DNA of 64,000 nucleotides, from the NCBI GenBank assembly GCA_963810775.1, contig CAWEOT010000005.1:62001-126000 (forward strand). The letters run 5' to 3'. Positions 41,777 through 51,542 of the stretch are shown here, piece after piece; within the stretch, counting starts at the first letter, position 1; each line of letters begins with the position of its first letter. Made by a program: the position numbers and the translations under genes. The notes beneath the pieces were generated by a model. The model saw nothing but the letters and a program-made list of their open reading frames with translations. It searched no databases and was not told where the DNA came from. The stretch comes from DATBVX01 sp963810775 (GTDB lineage Bacteria; Pseudomonadota; Gammaproteobacteria; Steroidobacterales; Steroidobacteraceae).

Positions 41777-43756
41777 ATGGTCCGAACGCCGCGCACGTTC
41801 CTGCTCTCGCTTTCGCTCACACTCCTGGGAACAACCGTCGCCCAGGAAGGGGGCGATTGGGAGCACTACGGCGGCGATGACTTCGGACAGCGTTATTCGA
41901 CGCTCACCGCTATCAATCGCGACAACGTCGGGGAGCTCGAGCAGGCATGGGTGTACCGTACCGGGGAGCTTGGCGAAGACTTCGCGCGCGCTGACAAGCT
42001 GGCGTTCGAGGCCACTCCAATCCTGATCGACGCGACGCTCTACCTCAGCACACCGACGAACATCGTCATCGCGCTCGACGCCTCGACCGGCAAGGAGCGC
42101 TGGCGTTACGACCCCAGGGTCGATCGCAAGCGCCGCTACGCTGAAGCAGCATCACGCGGCGTAAGCGCGTGGCACGAGTCACCTGCCCGGGCCGCAGGCG
42201 TCTGCGGGCTGCGCATCTTCATGGGGACGCTTGATGCGCGCCTGATCGCCGTCGACGGCCGCACCGGCCAGCTGTGCCAGGATTTCGGCCCCGGAGGCGA
42301 GGTCGATCTGGCTTCCGGCATTCAAATCCGCAGCGCCCCGGACTACCTCGTCACATCGCCGCCGGCGATCTACAAGGATCTGGTGATCGTGGGCGCGGCG
42401 ATTGGCGACAACCGTGCCGTCGAACTCGAACGCGGCGTGGTGCGTGCCTTCGATGCACGCACCGGAATGCTGCGCTGGAGCTGGGATCCGATCCCAACCG
42501 ATCCTGCCGATCCCGTAAGCAAGGAGTGGAATGCGCGCAATGCACAGCGCACCGGGGCGGCCAATGCCTGGAGCGTCATGTCGGTGGATCCGGCGCGCGG
42601 GCTGCTGTTCGTCCCGACCGGCTCGGCAAGCCCGGATTTCTACGGCGGCCAACGGCCCGGCTCGAATCGCTACGCGAATTCGCTCGTGGCGCTCAACGCG
42701 GCGAGCGGCAAAGTCGTGTGGCACCGGCAGCTCGTCCACCATGATCTGTGGGATTACGACGTGGCATCGCAGCCAGTACTCGCCGAGCTGGTCCGCGATG
42801 GCAAGAACGTCGCCGCGGTGATACAGGCGACGAAGATGGGCGTGCTGTTCGTTTTTGATCGCGAAACAGGAGCGCCGCTGTTCGATATCCGCGAGCGTCC
42901 GGTGCCGCGCTCCGATGTTCCGGGTGAGCAATCGTGGCCGACGCAGCCCTTCCCCGTGCTGCCGCCGCCACTGGTTTCGCACGCGCGCGTGCGACCCGAA
43001 GATGCCTGGGGACTCACATTCTGGGATCGGGGCAAGTGTAGCGATCAGATCGCCAGGCTTGACTCGCAGGGCATATACACGCCACCGAGCCTCCAGGGGT
43101 CCATTCTCTATCCGAGCTACGCCGGTGGTAGCAACTGGGGCGGTCTCGCGCTCGACAGTGAACGACAATGGGCCATTGTGCCGCTGAACAACCTGCCCAT
43201 GGTGGTGACTCTCATCAAGGCCGATGAAGTGCGCGCCGCGGCGCGCTCGGGTGACTTTCCGGATTCGGAGTTCGCGCTGCAGGCGGGAACTCCGTACGGC
43301 ATGCGCCGCGAAGCGCTGCTGTCCCCATGGGGGTTGCCGTGTACGGCACCACCTTGGGGAACCCTGGCCGCAGTCGACTTGCGTCGCGGCGCAATCAAGT
43401 GGCAGGTGCCACTCGGATCGACGCGTGACCTGCTGCCGTTCTTCGTGCCGACCCGCACCCTCGGAACGCCTCACGTCGGCGGACCGATCGTGACGGCGGG
43501 CGGATTGATCTTCATTGGCGCTGCGATGGATAACTACCTGCGCGCGTTCGACGTCGAGACCGGCAAAGAACTATGGAAGGGACGTCTCCCGGCGGGCGGC
43601 CAGGCAACGCCCATGACCTATTACGACAACGTCGAGAAGCGCCAGCTGGTCGTGATCGCAGCGGGTGGGCACGGCGGCCTCGGTACCAAGCGCGGCGACT
43701 ATGTCGTCGCCTTCGGACTTCCTGATCAAAAGAGCAGTAATCGTCAGGCTCACTAG
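41777..43756 (+). CDS. PQQ-dependent dehydrogenase, glucose/quinate family, without membrane domain
   Basis: This protein has 659 aa. The signal peptide (FLLSLSLTLLGTTVA) replaces the five-helix N-terminus of classical membrane glucose dehydrogenase (Gcd). The eight-bladed propeller has the family's features: WEHYGGDDFGQRYSTLTAINRDNVGELEQAWVYRTGE, NIVIALDASTGKERWRYDP, VTSPPAIYKDLVIVGAAIGDN, VPTGSASPDFYGG, HHDLWDYDVASQPVL, TPPSLQGSILYPSYAGGSNWGG and TLGTPHVGGPIVTAGGLIFIGAAMD. It should oxidise a sugar, polyol or cyclitol in the periplasm. No PQQ synthesis or dedicated cytochrome gene is in view, so its electron acceptor is open. Confidence 0.92.
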   Translation: MVRTPRTFLLSLSLTLLGTTVAQEGGDWEHYGGDDFGQRYSTLTAINRDNVGELEQAWVYRTGELGEDFARADKLAFEATPILIDATLYLSTPTNIVIALDASTGKERWRYDPRVDRKRRYAEAASRGVSAWHESPARAAGVCGLRIFMGTLDARLIAVDGRTGQLCQDFGPGGEVDLASGIQIRSAPDYLVTSPPAIYKDLVIVGAAIGDNRAVELERGVVRAFDARTGMLRWSWDPIPTDPADPVSKEWNARNAQRTGAANAWSVMSVDPARGLLFVPTGSASPDFYGGQRPGSNRYANSLVALNAASGKVVWHRQLVHHDLWDYDVASQPVLAELVRDGKNVAAVIQATKMGVLFVFDRETGAPLFDIRERPVPRSDVPGEQSWPTQPFPVLPPPLVSHARVRPEDAWGLTFWDRGKCSDQIARLDSQGIYTPPSLQGSILYPSYAGGSNWGGLALDSERQWAIVPLNNLPMVVTLIKADEVRAAARSGDFPDSEFALQAGTPYGMRREALLSPWGLPCTAPPWGTLAAVDLRRGAIKWQVPLGSTRDLLPFFVPTRTLGTPHVGGPIVTAGGLIFIGAAMDNYLRAFDVETGKELWKGRLPAGGQATPMTYYDNVEKRQLVVIAAGGHGGLGTKRGDYVVAFGLPDQKSSNRQAH

Positions 43757-43828
43757 GCGATACGCCCTGGCCGTCGAGATCGGCTATTCTTTCGCCAGCC
43801 GGGCAAAGAACACGCGCAGCAGAACCGC

Positions 43829-44560
43829 ATGCCTTATCTCGTCATCATGTTCGCGGTGCAGGTGGCGCTCATCGTCCACGTGATCCGCACCGGTCGCAAT
43901 TCCCTGTGGATCTGGGCGATCGCACTTATCCCCATCGCCGGATCGATTGCTTACATCATCGCGGAAGTGTTGCCGGGTCTGCTCCGCAGCCGCGGGGCAC
44001 AGCGCGCCAGCGCCGCCGTGCGTCGAACGCTCGATCCGCATCGGGATTTGCGGCGCTATTCGAACGAAGTGAAGGTGTCGGGCAACATCGACAGCCGCAG
44101 GCGTTACGCCGACGAACTGAGCGCGCATGGTGAGTTCGATGCTGCGATCGAGGCGTACCGCGGCGCACTGGATGGGCTTTACGAGCACGATCCGCAATTG
44201 CTGCTGGGTCTCGCGCGCGCCGAATTCGGCAAGGGAGAATTTAGCGCCGCACGCCAGACGCTCGATCGGCTGATCCAGCAAAATCCTGACTTCAAATCGG
44301 CCGACGGCCATCTGCTTTATGCGCGTGCGCTCGAAGGGGAAGGCAATCTCGACAAGTCCGTCGAGGAATATCGCGTGCTCAGTGGCTATTACCCGGGCGC
44401 TGAAGCGCGCGTTCGCTTCGGACAACTCCTGAAAAGCCGCGGTGAACTCGACGCTGCACAGCGCGTGTTGCGGGAGTTGCTCGACGATGCCCAGCTTGCG
44501 CCGGCGCACTATCGCAAGGTGCAACGTGAGTGGCTCGAACTCGCTCGGCGCGAGCTCTAA
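43829..44560 (+). CDS. Membrane-anchored TPR protein
   Basis: This protein has 243 aa. The N-terminal 48 residues form two hydrophobic segments (YLVIMFAVQVALIVHVIRTG and LWIWAIALIPIAGSIAYIIAEVLPG), resembling the cardiolipin-synthase N-terminal (PLDc_N) hairpin. After a basic linker come TPR units: RRRYADELSAHGEFDAAIEAYRGALDGL, LLLGLARAEFGKGEFSAARQTLDRLIQ, HLLYARALEGEGNLDKSVEEYRVLS and GQLLKSRGELDAAQRVLRELLDDA. It should face the cytoplasm as an assembly platform. It follows the PQQ dehydrogenase by 72 bp; I see no functional link. Confidence 0.82.
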   Translation: MPYLVIMFAVQVALIVHVIRTGRNSLWIWAIALIPIAGSIAYIIAEVLPGLLRSRGAQRASAAVRRTLDPHRDLRRYSNEVKVSGNIDSRRRYADELSAHGEFDAAIEAYRGALDGLYEHDPQLLLGLARAEFGKGEFSAARQTLDRLIQQNPDFKSADGHLLYARALEGEGNLDKSVEEYRVLSGYYPGAEARVRFGQLLKSRGELDAAQRVLRELLDDAQLAPAHYRKVQREWLELARREL

Positions 44561-44591
44561 GTACATCTCAAGGGCCAAATGCAGTGAGATT

Positions 44592-44638
44592 TGTCACCAT
44601 CCCCTGAGCGTCAGCCAGGATGTGACTCTTTTGTCACC
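44592..44638 (+). promoter_or_regulatory. TGTCACC-type direct repeats upstream of the porin gene
   Basis: TGTCACC occurs at 44592-44598 and 44632-44638, and TGTGACT at 44621-44627, 11 bp before the last copy. Spacing of 11 is typical for OmpR/PhoB-family response regulators, and TGTGACT-N4-TGTCACC also resembles a Pho box. Related TGTAACC/TATAACC repeats, also 10-11 bp apart, precede the ABC transporter operon at 55104-55131. Binding is inferred. Confidence 0.45.
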
Positions 44639-44763
44639 AGGCCTCGACTGATTTTCCTACCGTTCGCCTCCTAGCATTGCACGTCGCATGAATCGGCCGG
44701 TGTTGACGCCGCCGTGCGACACGCACGCAGCGTACTGCGCACAATCCCTGGGAGAAGATTTCG

Positions 44764-46233
44764 ATGAAAAGACTTTTCGGCTGGACCACTCTCACCGCGA
44801 TCCTGCTTTGGACCGGAGTGGCATTCGCGGATGAACAGACCGAGGCTGAGTTGCTGAAGCGCCTCGAGCAGCAGGAGGAGCGCATCAAGATTCTCGAGCG
44901 CCGCCTCGAGGTCCAGGACCGGACCGCGAAGACCGCTGCCAGCTCAGCGCAGGACGACGAACGTATCAAGATTCTCGAACGCCGGCTCGAGATCCAGGAT
45001 GAAGCCGCGAAAACCGCTGTCAGCTCCACGCCGATCGTCCAGGCGAGCCCGAAAGGATTTTCGTTCCGCTCGCCCGACGGCGCCAACCAGATCCGGCTGC
45101 GGGGCGTGCTGCATGTGGATGGGCGTTTCATGCAGGATGATGCCGGTCTCGGGGCGGTCGATACCTGGCAGGTGACCCGCGCGCGCCCGATCATCGAAGG
45201 CACGCTGGCGAATATCGTGGACTTCCGCTTCACACCCGACTTTGGCCAGGGACGCACCGTGATCCAGGACGCCTTCATCACGGCACGTCTGACGCCGGAA
45301 TTTCGCATCACTGCCGGCAAGTTCAAGTCGCCGTTCGGCCTCGAGCGCCTGCAATCGGCGAACGATATCCGCTTCGTCGCCCGCGCCTTCCCGACCAGCC
45401 TGGTTCCCAACCGCGACATCGGCCTGGCGCTCGAGGGTGATCTGTTCGGCGGGCGCTTCAGCTATGGCGCGGGATATTCGAACGGCGTCATCGATGGTGG
45501 CAGCAGCGAGACGCTCACGGACGTGGACATCGACGACAATAAGGAGCTGATCGTGCGGCTGTTCGCGCAGCCGTTTGCGAACTCAGATGCGTTCGCGTTG
45601 CGCGGTTTGGGATTTGGAATCGCGGCTGGCCGCGCCGACTCCACCGGCACGGTCGCCCAGCCGCTGCTGCCGGCATTTCGCACCTCACCGCAGCAGACCT
45701 TCTTTCGCTACCGCGCAGGCGCCACCCCCACCATCGCCGACGGCGAGCGAATTCGCTATTCGCCCCAGTTCTACTACTACGTCGGCAGCTTCGGCCTGAT
45801 CGGCGAATACGTCCAGGTGTCGCAGGAGGTCTCGCGTGCGGCCACGGCCGGGATCAGTCGTGGCACGATCAACAACAACGCCTGGCAGCTGGCCGCCTCG
45901 TGGTTCCTGACGGGTGAAGAAGCCAGTTTCCGCGGCTATACCCCAAACTCGACCTTCAGGCTGGGCGAGTCCTGGGGCGCATTCGAGCTGACCGCGCGCT
46001 ACCATGAGCTCGACATCGACGACGAGGCCTTCCTCGGCGGCGACAGTTCTTTTGCGGATCCCACGGCATCGGCGAGCAAAGCATCGGCCATCGAGGTCGG
46101 CCTGAATTGGTACCTGACCCAGAACCTCAAGTGGGTGCTGAACTATGGCATCACGCGTTTCGAAGGCGGCACGCCGACCGGGGATCGCGACGATGAGAAA
46201 TTCTTCCTGACCCGATTTGCACTGGCATTCTGA
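44764..46233 (+). CDS. OprO/OprP-type phosphate-selective porin family protein
   Basis: This protein has 489 aa with a signal peptide (LFGWTTLTAILLWTGVAFA). Residues about 25-85 are a coiled coil made of a duplicated 27-residue unit (ERIKILERRLEVQD and ERIKILERRLEIQD, 81 bp apart). The barrel starts near FSFRSPDGANQIRLRGVLHVDGRF. Typical OprO/P segments are IIEGTLANIVDFRFTPDFGQG, FRITAGKFKSPFGLERLQSANDIRFVARAFPTSLVPNRDIGL and LKWVLNYGITRFEGG. Family porins pass phosphate or other anions as trimers; the coiled coil is the usual periplasmic trimerisation part. Next to a sulfate-type binding protein gene, it probably admits that anion. Confidence 0.9.
   Translation: MKRLFGWTTLTAILLWTGVAFADEQTEAELLKRLEQQEERIKILERRLEVQDRTAKTAASSAQDDERIKILERRLEIQDEAAKTAVSSTPIVQASPKGFSFRSPDGANQIRLRGVLHVDGRFMQDDAGLGAVDTWQVTRARPIIEGTLANIVDFRFTPDFGQGRTVIQDAFITARLTPEFRITAGKFKSPFGLERLQSANDIRFVARAFPTSLVPNRDIGLALEGDLFGGRFSYGAGYSNGVIDGGSSETLTDVDIDDNKELIVRLFAQPFANSDAFALRGLGFGIAAGRADSTGTVAQPLLPAFRTSPQQTFFRYRAGATPTIADGERIRYSPQFYYYVGSFGLIGEYVQVSQEVSRAATAGISRGTINNNAWQLAASWFLTGEEASFRGYTPNSTFRLGESWGAFELTARYHELDIDDEAFLGGDSSFADPTASASKASAIEVGLNWYLTQNLKWVLNYGITRFEGGTPTGDRDDEKFFLTRFALAF
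44878..45039 (+). repeat. 81-bp tandem duplication inside the porin coiled coil
   Basis: Two adjacent 81-bp segments (about 44878-44958 and 44959-45039) encode near-identical 27-residue coiled-coil units; the second differs mostly at third codon positions and a few residues (RT to EA, AAS to AVS). The length keeps frame and adds one or more heptad-like units to the stalk of the trimer. Confidence 0.75.
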
Positions 46234-46262
46234 TGCGCAGCGCGCTGCGCGGAGTTTTCAAA

Positions 46263-47270
46263 ATGGCTCAATTTCGATTCGCACGACGTACTCTCTTAGT
46301 GAGCTTGGCGCTCGCCGCACTGATTCCCGCGTATGCGGCGCCCGTGACGCTGCTCAACGTCTCCTACGATCCGACGCGCGAGTTCTATGTCGCCTACAAC
46401 GCCGCGTTCGCAAAGTATTGGAAGGCCAAGTCCGGCCAGGACATCAAGTTCAACCAGTCGCACGGCGGCTCGGGCAAGCAAGCGCGCACCGTGATCGATG
46501 GGCTCGCCGCCGACGTGGTCACCCTGGCGCTGGCCGCGGATATCGATGCGATCGCTACCCAAGGCAAGCTCCTGCCACTCAACTGGCAGAGCAGGCTGCC
46601 AAACAACAGCTCACCGTACACCTCTACCATCGTGTTTCTGGTGAGAAAGGGCAATCCGAAGGGAATTCGGGACTGGGGGGATCTCGTTAAGCCCGGTCTC
46701 TCAGTGATCACACCGAATCCCAAGACGTCAGGCGGCGCGCGCTGGAACTACCTGGCAGCCTGGGCCTGGGCATTGAAACAGCCGGGCGGCAACGACAAGA
46801 CGGCGGAGGAGTTCGTCGGTCGCATCTACAAAAATGTGCCGGTACTCGATACAGGTGCGCGCGGCTCAACGACCACTTTCGTGCAGCGTGGTATCGGGGA
46901 TGTCTTGCTGGCTTGGGAGAACGAAGCGCTGCTCGCGATCCGCGAGCTCGGCCCCGATAAGGTGCAGATCGTCGTACCGTCCTTGAGCATCCTGGCCGAA
47001 CCTCCGGTTGCCGTTGTGGACAAGGTCGTCCTGCGGCATGGCACACGCGACGTCGCACAGGCCTATCTCGAATACCTCTACAGCAAGGAGGGCCAGGAGA
47101 TTGCCGCGCGCAATGGCTACCGGCCGCGCGATGCCGAGATCGTCGCCAAATACGCCACCCAATTTCCCAAGCTCAACCTGGTGACGATCGCCGACTTCGG
47201 CGGTTGGGCGAAGACCCAGAAAACACACTTCGCGGACGGCGGCGTATTCGATCGTATCTACGCACCCTGA
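46263..47270 (+). CDS. Sulfate/thiosulfate-type ABC substrate-binding protein (Sbp/CysP family)
   Basis: This protein has 335 aa from ATG 46263 with GGAG upstream; an earlier ATG at 46233 overlaps the porin stop but has no good site. It has a signal peptide (RTLLVSLALAALIPAYA). The Sbp family is shown by LLNVSYDPTREFYVAYNAAFAKYW, FNQSHGGSGKQARTVIDGLAADVVTLALAADIDAI and TPNPKTSGGARWNYLAAWAWAL. The QSHGGSGKQ segment contributes to the oxyanion site. It should deliver sulfate or thiosulfate to the CysT-CysW-CysA-like transporter encoded convergently at 51.5-55.0 kb. It is placed 29 bp after the porin gene, so the two form one unit. Confidence 0.93.
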   Translation: MAQFRFARRTLLVSLALAALIPAYAAPVTLLNVSYDPTREFYVAYNAAFAKYWKAKSGQDIKFNQSHGGSGKQARTVIDGLAADVVTLALAADIDAIATQGKLLPLNWQSRLPNNSSPYTSTIVFLVRKGNPKGIRDWGDLVKPGLSVITPNPKTSGGARWNYLAAWAWALKQPGGNDKTAEEFVGRIYKNVPVLDTGARGSTTTFVQRGIGDVLLAWENEALLAIRELGPDKVQIVVPSLSILAEPPVAVVDKVVLRHGTRDVAQAYLEYLYSKEGQEIAARNGYRPRDAEIVAKYATQFPKLNLVTIADFGGWAKTQKTHFADGGVFDRIYAP

Positions 47271-47310
47271 CGCTCCCGTTCCCCCCAGCGCGCGTTGCCC
47301 CCAACGTGTG

Positions 47311-48717
47311 CTAACCCGCGGACTCGTCGCCCGTCTGTGCAGACAGATGGGCGGCGAGTCGCTCGGCGTGTCCTTTCAGCTCGCTGGCCCCGGTCGCTTC
47401 CCAATGCTCCGCACGCAGCATCGGCCCGATGTAGTACAGGTGCAGACCCGGCCAGCCTTCCGAATCGATGAGTGCACCATGTTTGCCGGTCCTGAATCCG
47501 AGGCCGAGCGCATCCGGCACCGCGAGTCCTGAGCTCACCAAGTTCCGCAACAAGGGATCGCGGGAACGTCGCACGTCATAGTCGGGCCCGGTGCAGTTGA
47601 TCACCCGGTCGAAACGCAGCTCGATACTTTTCTCTTCCCCGCGGGGTCGCCAGGTAACAGAAATACCATCTGCCAAGGGTTTCATCTCACGCAATCGGCC
47701 CGCGTGCACCTGCAACGTGCCAGCACGGCGCAGTGCGTCCAGGTGCGCAACGACCGCGGGCGGCAGACGATGTCGATGGACGTCCCAGTACGTGCGCACG
47801 TGCCGCAGAAATCGGCGCCGCTCGCTCTCCGGCAGGCGCTGCCATAAGGTCGGCGCCATATTGCGGACGAAAGTAACGGCCTCGCGCCAGTCCCCACCCA
47901 GGGACTGCGCCTCGCGCGCCAGGACGCGCGTCACCCGCAGCATGCGGCGCATCGATGCCGATGCGGCGAGCAGCAGCATGCCGCCGTTACCCTTGAAAGC
48001 GTCTGGGCGAAAACTGCTCTGCGACGGGGGAATGAGCCCATGCCGCGAAATGACTTGCAGCGTCGGCCACGGTTGGCGGCCTGAGGTCGCCTCCATAACG
48101 ACATCAACCATCGTCAATCCGGAACCCACGACGAGTATCGTCTCGGCTGCGCCTGGTGGATGCCGCTTCGACCAGGGGTCAGCCTGAAAGCGTCCGGATG
48201 CCTCAATGGCCTGCATGACGGACAATGGCGCGGGTGGCGGATTGCCACTGGCGAGCACGACGCTATCGGCAACGATGCGCTCTCCGCTTGCAAGCAATAC
48301 CTGCAGAGGTGCGGTGCGGTCCGGGCGCTCGATTGCACGCACCTCCGCATGCAGACGCTCGAGTCTCACGTGCTTGGGCGCTGCCAGCTCGGCCGCCAGC
48401 AGGATCTCCACCAGATACTCTCCGTAGAGCGGACGCGGCAGAAAATCCTCGCCGCTCGTCGAGGGATTGCGACGCTGCGCAAATCTGAGAAACTGCAGTG
48501 GATCCTCGGAGCTTGCCGACATGCGCGCTGCAGGCACATTGAGAAGGTAGGGATGCTCGCGGTCGGCGTAAGCCACGCCGCGCGCGAAGGTGCCACTGCG
48601 CTCTATCAATACGATGCGGGTCGGGACCGGCAGCGAACGTCGCAGCAGGTTCGTCGCCAGCACTGTGCCGGAGAAACCAGCGCCAACGATCGCAACAGTG
48701 CGCAACAAGGGTTCCAT
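47311..48717 (-). CDS. FAD/NAD(P)-binding protein (flavin monooxygenase-like)
   Basis: This protein has 468 aa. The N-terminal dinucleotide motif is VAIVGAGFSGTVLATNLL and the acidic strand end is RIVLIERSG. A second Rossmann motif, ILVVGSGLTMVDVVMEA, stands near the middle. FARGVAYADREHPYLLNVPAARMSASSEDPLQFLRFA is typical of the FAD-NAD(P)-binding (NAD_binding_9) family, often annotated as hydroxyacylglutathione or siderophore-type monooxygenase relatives without proof. The C-terminus contains INCTGPDYDVRRS. It is the last gene of the transporter/two-component operon, 38 bp after the response regulator. A link to reduction or oxidation of the imported sulfur compound is speculative. Confidence 0.82.
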   Translation of the reverse strand: MEPLLRTVAIVGAGFSGTVLATNLLRRSLPVPTRIVLIERSGTFARGVAYADREHPYLLNVPAARMSASSEDPLQFLRFAQRRNPSTSGEDFLPRPLYGEYLVEILLAAELAAPKHVRLERLHAEVRAIERPDRTAPLQVLLASGERIVADSVVLASGNPPPAPLSVMQAIEASGRFQADPWSKRHPPGAAETILVVGSGLTMVDVVMEATSGRQPWPTLQVISRHGLIPPSQSSFRPDAFKGNGGMLLLAASASMRRMLRVTRVLAREAQSLGGDWREAVTFVRNMAPTLWQRLPESERRRFLRHVRTYWDVHRHRLPPAVVAHLDALRRAGTLQVHAGRLREMKPLADGISVTWRPRGEEKSIELRFDRVINCTGPDYDVRRSRDPLLRNLVSSGLAVPDALGLGFRTGKHGALIDSEGWPGLHLYYIGPMLRAEHWEATGASELKGHAERLAAHLSAQTGDESAG

Positions 48718-48755
48718 ACAGTTGCTTCTGTGCTCACGTGCGCGGGCGCCCGCAA

Positions 48756-49426
<671 letters not shown>

Positions 49427-49430
<4 letters not shown>

Positions 49431-51532
49431 AACGGAGGCTCGGCTGGCAACGTGATGATGAAGCGCGTGTGATTGTCGGGCGTACGCGTCGCACTGATCG
49501 TGCCGCCGTGCCGATCGATGATCGACTTGACGATCCACAAGCCGAGCCCCAGACCGCCAGGCGCCGGCTCCTGGTCCGCACCGCGCTGGAAGCGATCGAA
49601 GATCGATGCCTCACCGCTTGCCGGCACGCCCGTGCCCGGGTCGTCCACCCAGATTGCAATGCTCTGCCCACGTAGCTCGCCGCCGACCTCGATCAGGCTG
49701 GCCTCCGGCGCAAACTTACTGGCGTTCGCAAGCAGATTGACGAACACCTGCGCGAGGCGCGGCGCATCACCGCTGATCGAAGGCAGGTTTTCGGGGAGTG
49801 TCATCGTCAAGGTCTGGCGGCGCTGCGCCAGCAGCGGATCCACGAGCGCCTGCGCGTCCGTGACCACGTCCCGCAGATTGATGCTCTGGCGGCGGATGCC
49901 GAGCTGTCCGGATTCGATACGAACGCTCTCCAGCAGATTGTCGATGAGACGCGTGAGCCGCAGCGTGCCGCGCTCGAGCGACAGCACCAGCTCCGCCCGC
50001 TGATCTGCGGGCATCGTTTCCAGCCCGCCGCGCAGCAATTCGATGGAAGCGAGCTGTGCCGCGAGCGGCGTACGGAACTCATGAGAGATATTCGCGAGCA
50101 CCGAGTCGCGCGCACGACGCACGGCCTCGAGCTCCGTTTCATCACGGATCACCTGCACCTGCAGGCCGTCCACCATGGCAGCGCTGGTGATCACGGTTGT
50201 GCGTGGGTTGCCTTCGACGGGGACGAGATGCTCCACGGCCCGCGCGCTGCCTTCCGCTTGCGCCTGCACGATGGGACAACGGTTGCGGCACGGTCGCTCG
50301 CCGTCGACCGGCTGTGGCTTGAGCACATCACCGCAAAAGCGTCCGATAACCTCGGTTGCATTCACGCCGAGCATTTTCGCAGCTTGTGGGTTGAGGTAGC
50401 GGATCGCACGGTTGCGGTCCACGGCAAACACCCCCTCGACGATGCCTCCCAGCACTGCCTGAGCCTCTGCTTCACGGCGCCGCAGCGTGCTCGTGAGATC
50501 CACGAGGTTACGGCGCATGTCTTCCATGGTGCGCGCGAGCACACCCATTTCGGCAACGCCACCGGCAGGAATCGAAATCGAGAAATCCCCGTTGCCAAGC
50601 CGCGCAGCCGCCTGAGTAAGCGCACGGCTCGGGCCCGCGACTTGTTGGCCGAGGTACATTCCCGCAAACATTGCGAGCACGCCGATGATGAATGCCGTAA
50701 TCAGCAGCCGTTTCACCAGGCGCGCGACTGCGGTATCAAGTTCCTTTGTGGGCAGGCGCGCTTCGATCAGCGTCACCGCCTCACCGCTCGCCGCGAACAC
50801 GGGGAAACTTGCGGCGTACAGGTCCTGCGATTCGATGCGGGCGAGCGCGGAACGTCCGTCGGCGAGACCGGCTGTGTGCAACGCCGTGAAATCGTCGACC
50901 GGGGCGGCCGCGAACGTTCGGTAGTCGATGAGCTTCACGGGAAGCCCTGCATGCTCGCTTAGCTGTCGCGCCACGCGGTCATCCAGTACTCGAGCGACCA
51001 GCACCTTGACGCCGGTGAGACTCGGGAAGGCAGCGGACGCGCCAAGCACAGCGCTGTTCAGCGTTTCGGGCGCTGCGAGAAAGCGCTCACCCTGCTCGAC
51101 CTCACTGGTCAATAACTCGTCCCAGGGGAGCTGGACACCGACCTGCGCGACGACCAGTTGCCCGTCGACGACGGCGCAGGCGTCGACCGCGGGACCCAGG
51201 CAGAAGCGTCTTAGCACTGGCGCAGCGGCATCCACGCGACCTTCAGCCAGCAAGCGTGTCAGCGTCGGATGGGCGGAGACCGAACGCGCCGCGCCGAGCG
51301 CGTCCTCTCCCGCACGCCGGATGTCCTCGCGCGCCATTGCACCGGCGAGTTGCACCCGCGCCTGCCCTTGGGCGTTCGCCTGATCGCGCAGGAGGCCGAT
51401 CGCGAAGATCGAGATTCCTCCGACCACGACGACCACGATGATCAGGTTGGTCATCGCCAGCCACCAACCCAGGCTCACCTTGCTGGGGTCGAGACTCACT
51501 CGCTCCCACGCGTTGCGCAGAAATTTCAGCAT
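49427..51532 (-). CDS. Sensor histidine kinase with large periplasmic, HAMP and Cys-containing PAS domains
   Basis: This protein has 701 aa. TM1 is at about 25-47 (LAMTNLIIVVVVVGGISIFAIGLL) and a periplasmic sensor at 50-270 includes Cys in RRFCLGPAVDACAVV. TM2 is near 275-295, followed by HAMP (ALTQAAARLGNGDFSI). A PAS domain (355-470) carries Cys400, Cys415 and Cys419 in FCGDVLK and PCRNRCP. The H-box is ISHEFRTPLAAQL (His484), then HATPase_c motifs (NLLANASKFAPEASL, WVDDPGTGVP, GLGLGLWIVKSII). It starts 10 bp after CysW and overlaps the regulator gene. It may sense the transported anion outside and redox state or metal inside. Confidence 0.92.
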
Positions 51533-51542
51533 CGTGCTGCCG

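Noticed and set aside
42179..43474. A 431-codon minus-strand frame.
   Set aside because: It is fully antisense to the PQQ dehydrogenase, whose propeller motifs are unmistakable; the antisense product shows no family features.
44592..44638. A definite PhoB box before the porin gene.
   Set aside because: TGTGACT-N4-TGTCACC resembles a Pho box, but similar repeats before the adjacent transporter operon point equally to the local regulator; I leave the assignment open.
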